A DNA stretch of 34,911 nt from Phenylobacterium sp. Lineage in GTDB: Bacteria > Pseudomonadota > Alphaproteobacteria > Caulobacterales > Caulobacteraceae. How positions within the stretch are numbered: position 1 is the stretch's first letter; each line of letters starts with the position of its first letter. Shown one piece after another: positions 7,838-15,936 of this stretch. Both the position numbers and the translations under genes were made by a program. Location of the stretch: the NCBI RefSeq assembly GCF_030654915.1, contig NZ_JAURWM010000377.1:1-34911 (forward strand). The letters are read 5' to 3'. Below the pieces are notes generated by a model that saw only the letters and a program-made list of their open reading frames with translations, ran no database searches and was not told where the DNA came from.

Positions 7838-8292
7838 TGATCCGCCTCGCCGCCCTGGGCCTATCGGCGGCGATCCTGTCGGCTTGCGCCCCTGGCGCGC
7901 CGGCAGGGGTGGAGAAGGCCAAGCTCGACGACGCCGTGTCGCGGGCTATTGGGGATCCTGGCACCTGCGTTCTGATCGGGCAGGGGGGCAAGGTCGCCTA
8001 TCGCTACGGCACCAATGTCATCTGCGGGCGCAAGCTGCCGACGTGCGAGGGTAGCGGCGTGCAAGCCGTTTCCGACCTGTTGGCCGTGGCGCCGACGTCG
8101 GGTCCGCCGAAGACGGCGAGCTGCCGCAGCAATCCCGAAGGCACCCGTATCGTGGCCTGGGCGGCCGGTCCCGTCGAGGGCTCGGACCTTGTCTTCGCCG
8201 CGGTGATGGAGGGCGATGAAATCCCGCCGGGCGTGATCATCGCCGACAAGCTCAAGACCGCCTTCGCCCGAGCTGGCCTGGGCGCGAAGTAG
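7837..8292 (+). CDS. small putative lipoprotein coupled to panD
   Basis: A 151-residue protein with a lipoprotein signal peptide: AALGLSAAILSAC, lipobox LSAC with lipidated C17, followed by APGAPAG. The mature part has several cysteines (GTCVLIG, VICGRKLPTCEG, TASCRS) and no enzyme motif that I recognise. ATG 7837 overlaps the panD stop codon, so it is in the same operon. No retention signal is evident that would decide inner against outer membrane. Function unknown; the link to panD may be only transcriptional. Confidence 0.75.
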   Translation: MIRLAALGLSAAILSACAPGAPAGVEKAKLDDAVSRAIGDPGTCVLIGQGGKVAYRYGTNVICGRKLPTCEGSGVQAVSDLLAVAPTSGPPKTASCRSNPEGTRIVAWAAGPVEGSDLVFAAVMEGDEIPPGVIIADKLKTAFARAGLGAK

Positions 8293-8337
8293 CCCTCCTC
8301 CCGCGAGGGGAGAAGGGCTGGCGCTCAGCGCCTATTT
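8291..8337. terminator. bidirectional terminator between the panD operon and the SIMPL gene
   Basis: A long hairpin starts inside the stop codon at 8291: AGCCCT (8291-8296) pairs with AGGGCT (8314-8319), and after a C/A mismatch CTCCC (8298-8302) pairs with GGGAG (8308-8312). A second stem GGCGC/GCGCC (8320-8332) follows and leads into TATTT on the plus strand. The two genes converge here, so it may serve both. Confidence 0.6.
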
Positions 8338-9072
8338 CGTCAGTTCATAGAGACCGTTGATGTCGATGCGGACGCTCAGTTCGCCGGCCGACACCGGAAC
8401 GCTGTCCCCAGCCTTTTCCATGCGGGCATAGGCCATCATCGGCGCGGGCGGGGGGCCGCCCGAATAGCCGCCGCTTTCGCTGAGCGTCACCAAACGCCCG
8501 ACGCGGTGGCCGGTGGCCTTGGCGTAAAGGTCGGCCTTCGCGGCCAACGCCTTCACGGCCGCGTGGCGGGCGGCGTCCTCGGCGGCGCTCGGATCCTTGA
8601 GGCCGAACGAGATGCCGTTCACCTGATTGGCGCCGGCCTTCACCGTGGCGTCGACCGCCTGGCCCAGCTTGTTCAGGTCATTCACGGTGATCGTCACCTG
8701 GTTGGAGGCCTGGTAGCCGCGCAGCTTCGGCGGTTCGTTCTGCACATAGTCGTACTGCGGGCTCAGGTTCAGGCCCGAGGTTTGAATTTCCTTGTCGGCG
8801 ATGCCGGCCTTGCGCAGGGCGGCGATCATGGACGTCATCTGCGTGTTGTTCGCGGTCAGGGCCGCCGCGGCGGTCGGGGCCTCGGTCTGCACGCCGAGAT
8901 TGATCGTCGCCTTGTCGGGCGCGATGCGGGTCTCGCCGTAGGCCGAGAGGTTGAGGGTCGTGGCTTTGAACATCGAATCTGCCGAAGGCGGAGGGGTCTG
9001 TGCGAAAGCGGCGGGCGCGGCGGCGGTCGCGAGAAGAAGAGCCATAGCGCCGGCGCGAACGAGGGTTTTCAT
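8332..9072 (-). CDS. SIMPL (DUF541) domain periplasmic protein
   Basis: 246 residues: a signal peptide (MKTLVRAGAMALLLATAAAP, cut near FAQ) followed by one SIMPL/YggE-like domain. Family features are LSAYGETRIAPDKATINLGV at the start of the domain, LNLSPQYDY in the middle and the ending VSAGELSVRIDI. Members are periplasmic or membrane-associated and have been linked to oxidative stress tolerance in E. coli (YggE); the biochemical role is not settled. ATG 9072 is preceded by GGAG. Upstream the gene is divergent from the tRNA at 9210. Confidence 0.9.
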   Translation of the reverse strand: MKTLVRAGAMALLLATAAAPAAFAQTPPPSADSMFKATTLNLSAYGETRIAPDKATINLGVQTEAPTAAAALTANNTQMTSMIAALRKAGIADKEIQTSGLNLSPQYDYVQNEPPKLRGYQASNQVTITVNDLNKLGQAVDATVKAGANQVNGISFGLKDPSAAEDAARHAAVKALAAKADLYAKATGHRVGRLVTLSESGGYSGGPPPAPMMAYARMEKAGDSVPVSAGELSVRIDINGLYELTK

Positions 9073-9209
9073 CAGGATCTCCAAAATCACCCGTTTTCCG
9101 GGCGTCCCATGCATCGGATGATGAACGGAGTTGTCCTTCTGACAAAGCGAAGCTGAACGGCAGCTTTAAGGCGCGTGCAGGTCATGGTAACCCGCACGTG
9201 CTGCTGCAG

Positions 9210-9285
9210 GGGCCTGTAGCTCAATGGTTAGAGCCGACCGCTCATAACGGTCTGGTTGTAGGTTCGAGTCCTACCGGGCCCACCA
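9210..9285 (+). tRNA. tRNA with anticodon CAT, probably tRNA-Ile2 (lysidine type)
   Basis: A 76-base cloverleaf with CCA encoded. The acceptor GGGCCTG (9210-9216) pairs with CGGGCCC (9275-9281, one G-T pair); D stem GCTC/GAGC; anticodon stem GACCG/CGGTC (9236-9240, 9248-9252) with loop CTCATAA and anticodon CAT at 9243-9245; T stem GTAGG/CCTAC with TTCGAGT loop; discriminator A; CCA at 9283-9285. The acceptor starts with a paired G1-C72, so it is not initiator tRNA. The loop CTCATAA and the GGGCCTG acceptor resemble tRNA-Ile(CAT) of E. coli and alphaproteobacteria rather than elongator tRNA-Met. If so, TilS modifies C34 to lysidine and it reads AUA. Confidence 0.93.
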
Positions 9286-9470
9286 GCAGCGCCTTCCCTC
9301 GAAAATTCACCTGTGTTCCCCGAGACGCCCGGCGATCCAGGCGGGTTGCGCAGCTTTTTCGGTCTCAAGACAAGGCGCGCAATTGACTTGGGACGGCTGG
9401 CGACCGATCAGCGAACGCTGCGGGGGCGCCCGCGCGTCCATCAAGTTCGCAGAGTGAAGGTATCCAGGTC

Positions 9471-10811
9471 TTGCGCACGCAAATCGTTCATCCCGGCGCC
9501 GACAACCTGCGCTACGAAATCCGCCAGATCGTTGAGGTCGCGCGCGCCATCGAGGCGACCGGCGCAGCGATTCGCTGGGAGAACATTGGCGACCCGGTGG
9601 CCAAGGGCGAACGCGTCCCCGACTGGATCAAGCAAATCGTCATCCAGGCCGCGGGCGAGGACCTGAGCTTCGCCTACTCGCCGACCAAGGGCCTGGAAGA
9701 GGCGCGCAACTACATCGCCGATGAGCGCAATCTCGAGGGCGGCATCCAGATCACGGCCGAGGACATCCTGTTCTTCAACGGCCTGGGAGACGCCATCTCG
9801 ACCATCTATGGCGCCCTGCATCCCAAGGCCCGCGTCATCGGTCCGAACCCGGCCTATCCGACCCACTCTTCGGCCGAGGCCGCGCACGCCGGCGCTCCGC
9901 ACATCACCTATCGCCTGGATCCGGAGAACGGCTGGAAGCCCGACCTGGCGGATCTGGAGGCCAAGGTGGTCGCCAATCCGGACATCGCGGCGATCATCAT
10001 CATCAATCCGGATAACCCGACGGGCTTCGTCTATCCGGAGGAAACGCTCGCCGCGATCGTCGAAATCGCCGCGCGCTATGGCCTGTTCGTCATTTCCGAC
10101 GAGATCTATTCGAACCTGGCCTACCGGGACAGCGGGATGCGCAAGCTCGCCTCGGTGATCGGCAAGGTGCCGGCCATCGCCATGCGCGGCATCTCCAAGG
10201 AATTCCCCTGGCCGGGCGCCCGCTGTGGCTGGATCGAGATCTACAATCGCGATCAGGACGCGAACTTCGACCGCTTCGCCAAGTCCCTGCTGGAAGCCAA
10301 GATGCTGGAGGTCTGCGCCACCACCTTGCCGCAGAAGGTGCTGCCGCGGGTCATGGGCGACGAGCGCTACTATCCTTACCTGGAGACCCGGGTCTCCACT
10401 TACGACCGCCGCGCTCGGCGCGCGGTCGAGGTGTTGGGCAGCCTGCCCGAGGTGATCATCCATCCAGCGCGCGGCGCCTTCTATATGACGGCGGTCTTCC
10501 GGGCCGGCGCGCTGCGACCGGACCAGAGCCTGCCCTTGGCGCCGCAGGCGCAGGCCATCATCGGCCCGCAGCTGGGAGAGGCCCTCGACGCCCGGTTCGT
10601 CTATTACCTGCTGGGCGCCACCGGGATTTGCGTGGTGCCGCTGTCCACCGGCTTCAACTCCGACCTCGAGGGGTTCCGCTTCACCTTGTTGGAGCCTGAC
10701 GAGCAAAAGTTCGAGGTCATCCTGCAGGACATGCGCGAGGCGCTTGTTGCCTATCTGGCGAGCGGCGCGCGGGGAAATCCGGCTTCCGCGCAGCTGGCGG
10801 CCGTCGACTAG
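9471..10811 (+). CDS. class I/II PLP-dependent aminotransferase
   Basis: 446 residues with the aspartate-aminotransferase fold type I. Visible are IINPDNPTGFVYPEE (substrate/PLP loop), ISDEIYSNLAY (Asp and Tyr contacting the PLP ring), the catalytic Lys K243 in GISKEFPWPGARCGW, and a C-terminal domain with GICVVPLSTGF. The donor and acceptor cannot be named; the family often transfers amino groups of alanine, aspartate or aromatic amino acids. The start is a TTG at 9471 (no ATG lies upstream in frame), with AGG about 7 bases before it. It precedes a nucleotidyltransferase gene by 156 bases on the same strand, so a link with the lipid cluster is possible but not shown. Confidence 0.88.
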   Translation: MRTQIVHPGADNLRYEIRQIVEVARAIEATGAAIRWENIGDPVAKGERVPDWIKQIVIQAAGEDLSFAYSPTKGLEEARNYIADERNLEGGIQITAEDILFFNGLGDAISTIYGALHPKARVIGPNPAYPTHSSAEAAHAGAPHITYRLDPENGWKPDLADLEAKVVANPDIAAIIIINPDNPTGFVYPEETLAAIVEIAARYGLFVISDEIYSNLAYRDSGMRKLASVIGKVPAIAMRGISKEFPWPGARCGWIEIYNRDQDANFDRFAKSLLEAKMLEVCATTLPQKVLPRVMGDERYYPYLETRVSTYDRRARRAVEVLGSLPEVIIHPARGAFYMTAVFRAGALRPDQSLPLAPQAQAIIGPQLGEALDARFVYYLLGATGICVVPLSTGFNSDLEGFRFTLLEPDEQKFEVILQDMREALVAYLASGARGNPASAQLAAVD

Positions 10812-10967
10812 GCGCCGCCCTCGGCGCGCCTCGTGGACTAGATTCGGGGCGCGACATCTTCGACGCGCGGCATTGCGTGTGGGACGATAGCGCCTAGGTG
10901 CGTCGTGCGACGGCGACTGATACACGGGGCGGCGCGTCCCCGGGCGCCGAGGAATCAAGAAGCGACT

Positions 10968-11729
10968 ATGTCAAAGATGAACATCGGCAAGGCCATCATC
11001 CTGAGCGCAGGCCAGGGCCGGCGTCTCTCGCCCCTGACCGACACCCGGCCGAAGTGCCTGATCGAGCTGTCGGGCAAGAGCGTGCTGCACTGGCAGTTGC
11101 TGCACCTGAAGGCCGCCGGCCTGAAGGAGGTCGTGGTGATGACCGGCTTCGGCGCGGACGCCGTCGAGGCGGAGATCGCCCAGATCGCGCTGCCGGATCT
11201 CAAGGTCCGCACGCTGTTCAACCCGTTCTATGGTCTGACCGACAATCTGGCGACCTGCTGGCTGGCGCGCGATGAGATGCGCGGCGCATTCCTGCTGCTG
11301 AACGGCGACACGCTTTTCGAGCCCGCCATCGCCTCGCGCCTGCTGGATGCGCCGGTCTCGGCGGTCACGGTGACCGTCGACCGCAAGAGCGCCTACGACG
11401 CCGACGATATGAAGGTGCTGACCGAGGGCGGGCGCTTGCTGGCCATCGGCAAGACCATCACGGCCTTCGACGCTGAATCAATCGGCTTCCTGCGCTTCTC
11501 GGTCGAGGGCGCGACGGCGTTCGTGCGCACGGTCGAGCAGATCATGCGCACGCCTGAGGGCCTGAAGCGCTGGTATCTGAGCGTCATCAACGAGATGGCC
11601 CAGAGTGGCGAAGAGGTTTCGGTCGTCTCCATCCAGGGCCTGGACTGGGCCGAGATGGACTTCCCCGAAGACGTGGCGCGCAATCTCGAGCTGACGCAGA
11701 GCTGGTCGCGCCAGCCGGTCGCGGTCTAG
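10968..11729 (+). CDS. sugar/alditol-phosphate-type nucleotidyltransferase
   Basis: 253 residues with the NTP-transferase fold of the GlmU/RfbA/phosphocholine cytidylyltransferase group. The N-terminal signature LSAGQGRRLSPLTDTRPKCL holds the nucleotide-binding G15-Q-G17-R18-R19 loop and K29; the metal site is LLNGDTLF. No left-handed beta-helix is present, so it is a single-domain transferase like LicC or inositol-1-phosphate cytidylyltransferases. Upstream, a CGGCGC/GCGCCG hairpin (10930-10949) lies just before a GAGG that could be a distant ribosome site. The gene converges with the next transferase, the stop codons sharing CTAG at 11726-11729. It may supply an activated head-group precursor for the lipid cluster (inference). 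Confidence 0.85.
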   Translation: MSKMNIGKAIILSAGQGRRLSPLTDTRPKCLIELSGKSVLHWQLLHLKAAGLKEVVVMTGFGADAVEAEIAQIALPDLKVRTLFNPFYGLTDNLATCWLARDEMRGAFLLLNGDTLFEPAIASRLLDAPVSAVTVTVDRKSAYDADDMKVLTEGGRLLAIGKTITAFDAESIGFLRFSVEGATAFVRTVEQIMRTPEGLKRWYLSVINEMAQSGEEVSVVSIQGLDWAEMDFPEDVARNLELTQSWSRQPVAV

Positions 11730-12487
11730 CCTTCGACCAGCCGGCGCACGAGGTCGAGGTCGGCGGGCTTGTCCACATCGACCGCGGCCAGGCCATAGGG
11801 CGTGCGCACAGCCGCGGCCTCAACGCCGGCTTTGCGGCCTAGGCGCTGGACGGCGTCGTCGAGCGTCAGGCGGCCCAGCAGATAGCCGATCAGCATGCGT
11901 GGGCCGAGCATGGCCGCGATCTTCCACGGCTGCTTGCGGTGGGCCTCCACCTGGCGCCAGAGGTCGATGACCGCCAGGGCGCGTTCGTTGCGCAGGTAGA
12001 AGAGGTTGCAGCCGGAATAGCGCCCGTCGCGGAATTTCATGTAGCTGCGGATCGTATCGGGAGCCGCGGCGCGCACCGCGGCCTCCGGCGCCAGCAAGGC
12101 CGCGACATCGGCGTGGTCGGGAATGTCGGCCAGAAACCGTTGGATCCACTCAGGTTGCAGCAGCGCATGATCGACCGTGGTGACCAGCACCGGGAGGCCT
12201 AGCGCCCGCGCGCCTTGGCCGACGCTCACGCTCGGGCTGCCGGAGGCGGGCAGGGCCTCGAGCTGAGCCTTGGTCTCAAGCTCTTTCAGCGCCGCGATGA
12301 TCGCCCCGTCAGAGGCCGAGACGCCGATATGGCTCGCGCCGGCGCGGTCCAGCGCCCCGATCACTCGGGCGAGCAGGGTCTCGCCGCCGAGTTCGATCAG
12401 CCCCTTGTGCGAGACGTCGGCGTAGGCGCAGAGCGCGTCGGGCTCGCCGCGCGACCCGGCCAGCACCAGGGCGGTGAACGGCTTCAC
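11726..12487 (-). CDS. MobA-like NTP transferase domain protein
   Basis: 253 residues starting MKPFTALVLAGSRGEPDAL, a MobA/IspD-like nucleotide-binding start, with a Lys in SHKGLIELGGETLLARVIGAL and an Asp in VTTVDHALL for the metal. It keeps the Rossmann-like core but is not a true MobA: the GGxSxRMG loop is replaced by AGSRGEPD. It is the last gene of the HIT-LptF-LptG-CerS operon. Its start is a GTG at 12487 overlapping the TGA of the upstream cerS-like gene (GTGA), which indicates translational coupling and a role linked to sphingolipid metabolism. The nucleotide and the second substrate are unknown. Confidence 0.8.
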   Translation of the reverse strand: MKPFTALVLAGSRGEPDALCAYADVSHKGLIELGGETLLARVIGALDRAGASHIGVSASDGAIIAALKELETKAQLEALPASGSPSVSVGQGARALGLPVLVTTVDHALLQPEWIQRFLADIPDHADVAALLAPEAAVRAAAPDTIRSYMKFRDGRYSGCNLFYLRNERALAVIDLWRQVEAHRKQPWKIAAMLGPRMLIGYLLGRLTLDDAVQRLGRKAGVEAAAVRTPYGLAAVDVDKPADLDLVRRLVEG

Positions 12488-13635
12488 GCCAGCGCCTTCT
12501 CATAGATGCGGTAGGTCTTGTAGACTCGCCCGCCGGCCCGCTCGCAGATGTTCCGCATGGCAAGGTTGTCTTCCAGGATCCAGGACATCTCGCACTGCTC
12601 GTAGCCGAGCTTTCTGGCCTCGCCACCGGCGGCGTCGATCAGCTGGAAGGGTAGGAGTTGGCCGCGCAGGGTGCCGGCGAATTTTCGCTTCACGCCCATC
12701 AGCGGCACCCGGATCGACTTCACGCGGCGGACCTTGAGCCGCCACAGCAGCTTGGCCCAGCCGAACGGCGCGAGCTTGCCGTCCAGATCGGCGATGGCTT
12801 CGTTCAGGTTCGGCAACGCCGCCACGAACCCGGCGGTCTCGCCGTCGATCTCGGCGAACCAGACCATGCGATGATCGATCACCGCGCGCAGCGCCTTGGC
12901 GAGTTGGCGGGTCTCGGCCTCGGTGGTGGGGGTGAAGCCCCAATTGCCGCTCCAAGCGTCATTGAGGATGTCGGTCAGGGCCGCGACCTCGGCGTCATAG
13001 CGCTTCATGTCGAGCATCCGCAGGGTCACGCCGGGCGCGGCCCCTCGGCGCACGCGCCGCAGCACCGCCTCGGGCATGTCGTCGCTCATCTTGGACAGAT
13101 AGGCGTAGATGTCCTTGGCCTTGACGTAGCCCTGGGCCTCGATCTGGGGGCCGGCATAGGCCGGATCATGGCCCATCATCACCATCGGCGGAGTGTCGAA
13201 CCCGTCGACCAGCAGCCCGACCTCTTCGTTGATCGAGAGGTTGAACGGACCGACCGCGCTGACGCAGCCGCGCGCCTTCAGCCAGGCCTCGGCGGTTTCC
13301 AGCAGCTTGGCGAACACCTCGGCGTCGTCCTCGGCGGCGATCATCCCGAAATTGCCGGCCGGGGCCTGCGGATCGGTGGGCGACAGGGCGTCGATCTGAG
13401 CGCTGATCCGGCCCACGTCGCGGCCGTCTCGGCTGGCGATCCACATCTGGACCTCGGCGTGGTCGAAGAAGGGATTGGATTTTGGGGTCAGCGCCGCCTG
13501 ACGCTCGCTGATCAGCGGGGCGATCCAGGCCGGATCGCTGGCGTTCAGCCTCATCGGCAGTCGGATGAACCGCGCCAATTCGGCCTTCGACGCGACCTCG
13601 GTAATGATCAGCGGGCCGCGCACGCCGGAACTCAA
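12484..13635 (-). CDS. cerS: bacterial ceramide synthase, GNAT-fold N-acyltransferase (CerS-like)
   Basis: 383 residues. The protein looks like the GNAT-related N-acyltransferase shown in C. crescentus to N-acylate the sphingoid base, a prokaryotic ceramide synthase unrelated to eukaryotic CerS. Typical stretches are RLNASDPAWIAPLISERQAA, FFDHAEVQMWIA, GPFNLSINEEVGLLVDGFD, VMMGHDPAYAGPQIEAQGY, a GNAT core around VWFAEIDGETAGFVAALPN and the end MSWILEDNLAMRNICERAGG. The substrate would be 3-ketosphinganine (or sphinganine) plus acyl thioester. The TTG start at 13635 is supported by GGAAGGA 7 bases upstream, inside the end of the LptG-like gene (4-base gap). Identification rests on family resemblance and on the Spt/CerR genes in the same window. 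Confidence 0.85.
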   Translation of the reverse strand: MSSGVRGPLIITEVASKAELARFIRLPMRLNASDPAWIAPLISERQAALTPKSNPFFDHAEVQMWIASRDGRDVGRISAQIDALSPTDPQAPAGNFGMIAAEDDAEVFAKLLETAEAWLKARGCVSAVGPFNLSINEEVGLLVDGFDTPPMVMMGHDPAYAGPQIEAQGYVKAKDIYAYLSKMSDDMPEAVLRRVRRGAAPGVTLRMLDMKRYDAEVAALTDILNDAWSGNWGFTPTTEAETRQLAKALRAVIDHRMVWFAEIDGETAGFVAALPNLNEAIADLDGKLAPFGWAKLLWRLKVRRVKSIRVPLMGVKRKFAGTLRGQLLPFQLIDAAGGEARKLGYEQCEMSWILEDNLAMRNICERAGGRVYKTYRIYEKALA

Positions 13636-13639
13636 GACG

Positions 13640-14698
13640 TCATCCTTCCATCCTAAGCAGGACTGTCGTGGCGAGCGCGGCGAACACCATGGGCGCTGTC
13701 CAGGCGGCCAGGACCGGGGACAGAGCCCCCCCTTCGCCCAGCGCGTTCAGCAGCCCGTCCGTCACCAGGAAGAGCAGGCCGGCCCCGACGCTGGCGACCG
13801 TCAGGATCGCGCCCTCGCGGTTGCGGAAGTTCCCGAGCGCCACCGGCACGGACAGCAGCAGCATCACCAGTATGCCTACCGGTCCGGCGAACGCCTGTTG
13901 CAGGCGCACCGCATAGTAGCTGGCCGGGCGTTCCGAGCCGCCGCCCTCAAGGGCGCGGCGGGCGCTGGCCGCGCTTGGGGTCTGTTGCGGCGACAGCAGG
14001 ACCTGAACGTCGGCCGGGCGCAACTTGCTGTCCCAGATCAGTTCGGCGGCCGAGGAGGTCATGGCCTTGTCCTCCGTGAAACGCGCCATTTTCGGATCGT
14101 GCAACCGCCAGGCGCCCGCGCCGTAGGTCGCCAAGGGGGCCTCGATACGCTCGGCCAGGGCGCCGGTCTCGTTGCGGCGATAGATCGTGACGTCGGTGAG
14201 GCGCGCGCCGGCGACGTCACTGGCCTGGGCCACGACGATGTCCGCCCCCGATCGGAACGGACGGGGGCCGGGGACCTCGTCGGTCTTGGGAGCTGTGTCG
14301 CTCCACCAGGCCTCCAGGATGGGATCGGTGCGGGGCGCGATCAATTCGACGGTCGCATAGTCGACCAGCATGATCAGCACGGCGGCGGGGGCGGCCATGC
14401 CGATCAGCCGATAGACCGACACCCCGGTGGCGCGCATGGCGATCACCGCGCTTTCGCGCGCCAGTTGGCCAAAGGCGAACAGGCCGCCGGCCAGGACGCT
14501 CAGCGGCGCGACCTGTTCGACGAGGCGTGGGAACCGCAGGGCGGCGTAGTAGGCGACGCCGCCGATCCCCAGGCCGCGATCGAGGATCTCGGTGGTTACG
14601 TCCAGCAGGTCCAGGATCTGCAGAACGCCCAGCAGGATGGCGGCCGCCGCGAGGATGCGCAGGGCGACCGTGCGCCGGACAAATTTTGCGAGGGTCAT
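13640..14698 (-). CDS. LptG-like permease (YjgP/YjgQ family), probable sphingolipid-cluster paralogue
   Basis: 352 residues: three N-terminal membrane segments (about residues 10-30, 60-80, 98-120), a periplasmic beta-jellyroll-like domain (about 125-260, for example DVTIYRRNETGALAERIEAP), then three C-terminal segments starting at VGILVMLLLSVPVAL. That is the LptF/LptG layout; with LptF it forms the inner-membrane channel that LptB drives to extract lipopolysaccharide. The LptF-like gene just upstream overlaps it by ATGA. Both sit between a HIT gene and cerS, which suggests a cargo other than, or in addition to, LPS. I cannot see from this window whether the housekeeping lptFG exist elsewhere. 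Confidence 0.85.
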   Translation of the reverse strand: MTLAKFVRRTVALRILAAAAILLGVLQILDLLDVTTEILDRGLGIGGVAYYAALRFPRLVEQVAPLSVLAGGLFAFGQLARESAVIAMRATGVSVYRLIGMAAPAAVLIMLVDYATVELIAPRTDPILEAWWSDTAPKTDEVPGPRPFRSGADIVVAQASDVAGARLTDVTIYRRNETGALAERIEAPLATYGAGAWRLHDPKMARFTEDKAMTSSAAELIWDSKLRPADVQVLLSPQQTPSAASARRALEGGGSERPASYYAVRLQQAFAGPVGILVMLLLSVPVALGNFRNREGAILTVASVGAGLLFLVTDGLLNALGEGGALSPVLAAWTAPMVFAALATTVLLRMEG

Positions 14699-15936
14699 GC
14701 CGAGGCTCCCCGCTTGAGGCGGAGGGCGCCGAGCGCGCGACCGCAGCCATCGGTGACCGAGGCCATGAACAGGCTGATCGGCGTCTCGCCCGGGCGATTG
14801 CGGCTGCCAACGAACATCCAGACGCCGAAACCGGTGAACAGTATCAACGGCGTTCCGATCGCCGCGAAGGCCGGAACATGCCCGGCCTCGGCCAGGCTTT
14901 GGCCAAGCTGCAGCGAGTGCTGGAACGCCAGCAGCAGCACGCCGGCGAAGATCAGGCCGGGCGCGCGCCGCCCCCGCTTGGCGGCCAGGCCGAGCGGGAA
15001 AGCGATCAGCGGCAGGAAGGGCAGGAAGATCGCCCGCGCCAGGCGGGCATAGAGTTCGGCCAACACGGTGGCGCGCGGCAGCAGGCTGTTGTGGGACGTC
15101 GCCCGTTCGGCCAGTTCGCCCAGGGTCAGCTCGCGCTCGTCGCCGCCGCGGGCCCGGAGCAGGGCGCTGGAGCCGGCCAGGGGCGCCTTGGTTGTGAAGG
15201 TCTCGAATTGCAGGATGCTGAAATCGCCGGTCGCCGACTGGAGAATGCGGCGGCCATTGTGCAGGATCAGCGTCACGGTGGCGCGGTCGTCGGCGACATG
15301 CAGATCGGCCGACTGGGCGGTGATGACCTCTTCGCGCTTTTCAGGGGTGATCCGGCGGATGAACAGTCGCTCAAGCCTCTGGCCCTGCGGATCGGCCTGG
15401 TCGGCGGTCATGATGAGGTTTTCGTCGGTCACGAAGGCGCCGGCCTGGAGTTGGCCGTTCCAGCCGGCGGTGGCCACCGCATGCATGACCGCGCGATAGG
15501 CGTAGCGGCTATAGGGCTGGGCGTAGCCGAACACGATGATGCTGACGATCGCCAGCAGGACGCCGAGTCCGACGAACGGCGCCGCCAGCCGGGTCAGGGA
15601 AACACCGCTGGCCAGGAGGGCGTCGATCTCCGATCCGTCGCTCAGCTTGGTGATGACGATGAACAGCGCCACGAAGAACGCCACAGGCAGCGCCAGGCCG
15701 AAATAGTGCGGCACCAGCTGGCCGGTGAGTTGCACCACGAAGCCGAAACGGTCGCTGCTTTGTGACAGCAGGTCGAGCAGGCGCAGGGCGCGCTCCAGCA
15801 GCAGCGCCACCAGGGTCACGGCCAGGCAGGCCAGCATCGGGCCGGTTGTCAGCCGCAGGACATAGCGGTCGATCAGCGACAGGCCGAACCTGCGACCCTT
15901 GGGAGTTGTTTTGGTCGCGCTCACGCCACCCGCCAT
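14695..15936 (-). CDS. LptF-like permease (YjgP/YjgQ family), probable sphingolipid-cluster paralogue
   Basis: 413 residues with the LptF layout: N-terminal helix IDRYVLRLTTGPM, a first membrane segment (about 31-48) followed by ERALRLLDLL, LPVAFFVALFIVITKLSDGSEIDALLASG (segment plus the coupling-helix region that contacts LptB), a soluble jellyroll domain in the middle, and a C-terminal membrane part after AIFLPFLPLIAFPLGLAAKRG. I start it at ATG 15936, 16 bases inside the HIT gene. GTG 15924, overlapping the HIT stop as GTGA, is an equally possible start. No LptB ATPase gene is present in the window, so energy would have to come from an LptB encoded elsewhere. Confidence 0.87.
   Translation of the reverse strand: MAGGVSATKTTPKGRRFGLSLIDRYVLRLTTGPMLACLAVTLVALLLERALRLLDLLSQSSDRFGFVVQLTGQLVPHYFGLALPVAFFVALFIVITKLSDGSEIDALLASGVSLTRLAAPFVGLGVLLAIVSIIVFGYAQPYSRYAYRAVMHAVATAGWNGQLQAGAFVTDENLIMTADQADPQGQRLERLFIRRITPEKREEVITAQSADLHVADDRATVTLILHNGRRILQSATGDFSILQFETFTTKAPLAGSSALLRARGGDERELTLGELAERATSHNSLLPRATVLAELYARLARAIFLPFLPLIAFPLGLAAKRGRRAPGLIFAGVLLLAFQHSLQLGQSLAEAGHVPAFAAIGTPLILFTGFGVWMFVGSRNRPGETPISLFMASVTDGCGRALGALRLKRGASA

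Noticed and set aside
9286-9470. Promoter (TTGACT at 9383) or tRNA terminator in the 185-base gap
   Set aside because: No matching -10 stands at a sensible distance, and the T-run at 9354-9358 is not directly behind a stable stem.
9441-10958. A 505-residue minus-strand open frame opposite the aminotransferase gene
   Set aside because: The composition is Arg/Gly/His-rich, as expected for the shadow of a GC-rich gene, and the plus strand has clear aminotransferase motifs.
12658-15765. Long plus-strand frames opposite CerS, LptG-like and LptF-like genes
   Set aside because: They are low-complexity Arg/Gly/Gln-rich translations without ribosome sites; the minus-strand operon explains the region fully.
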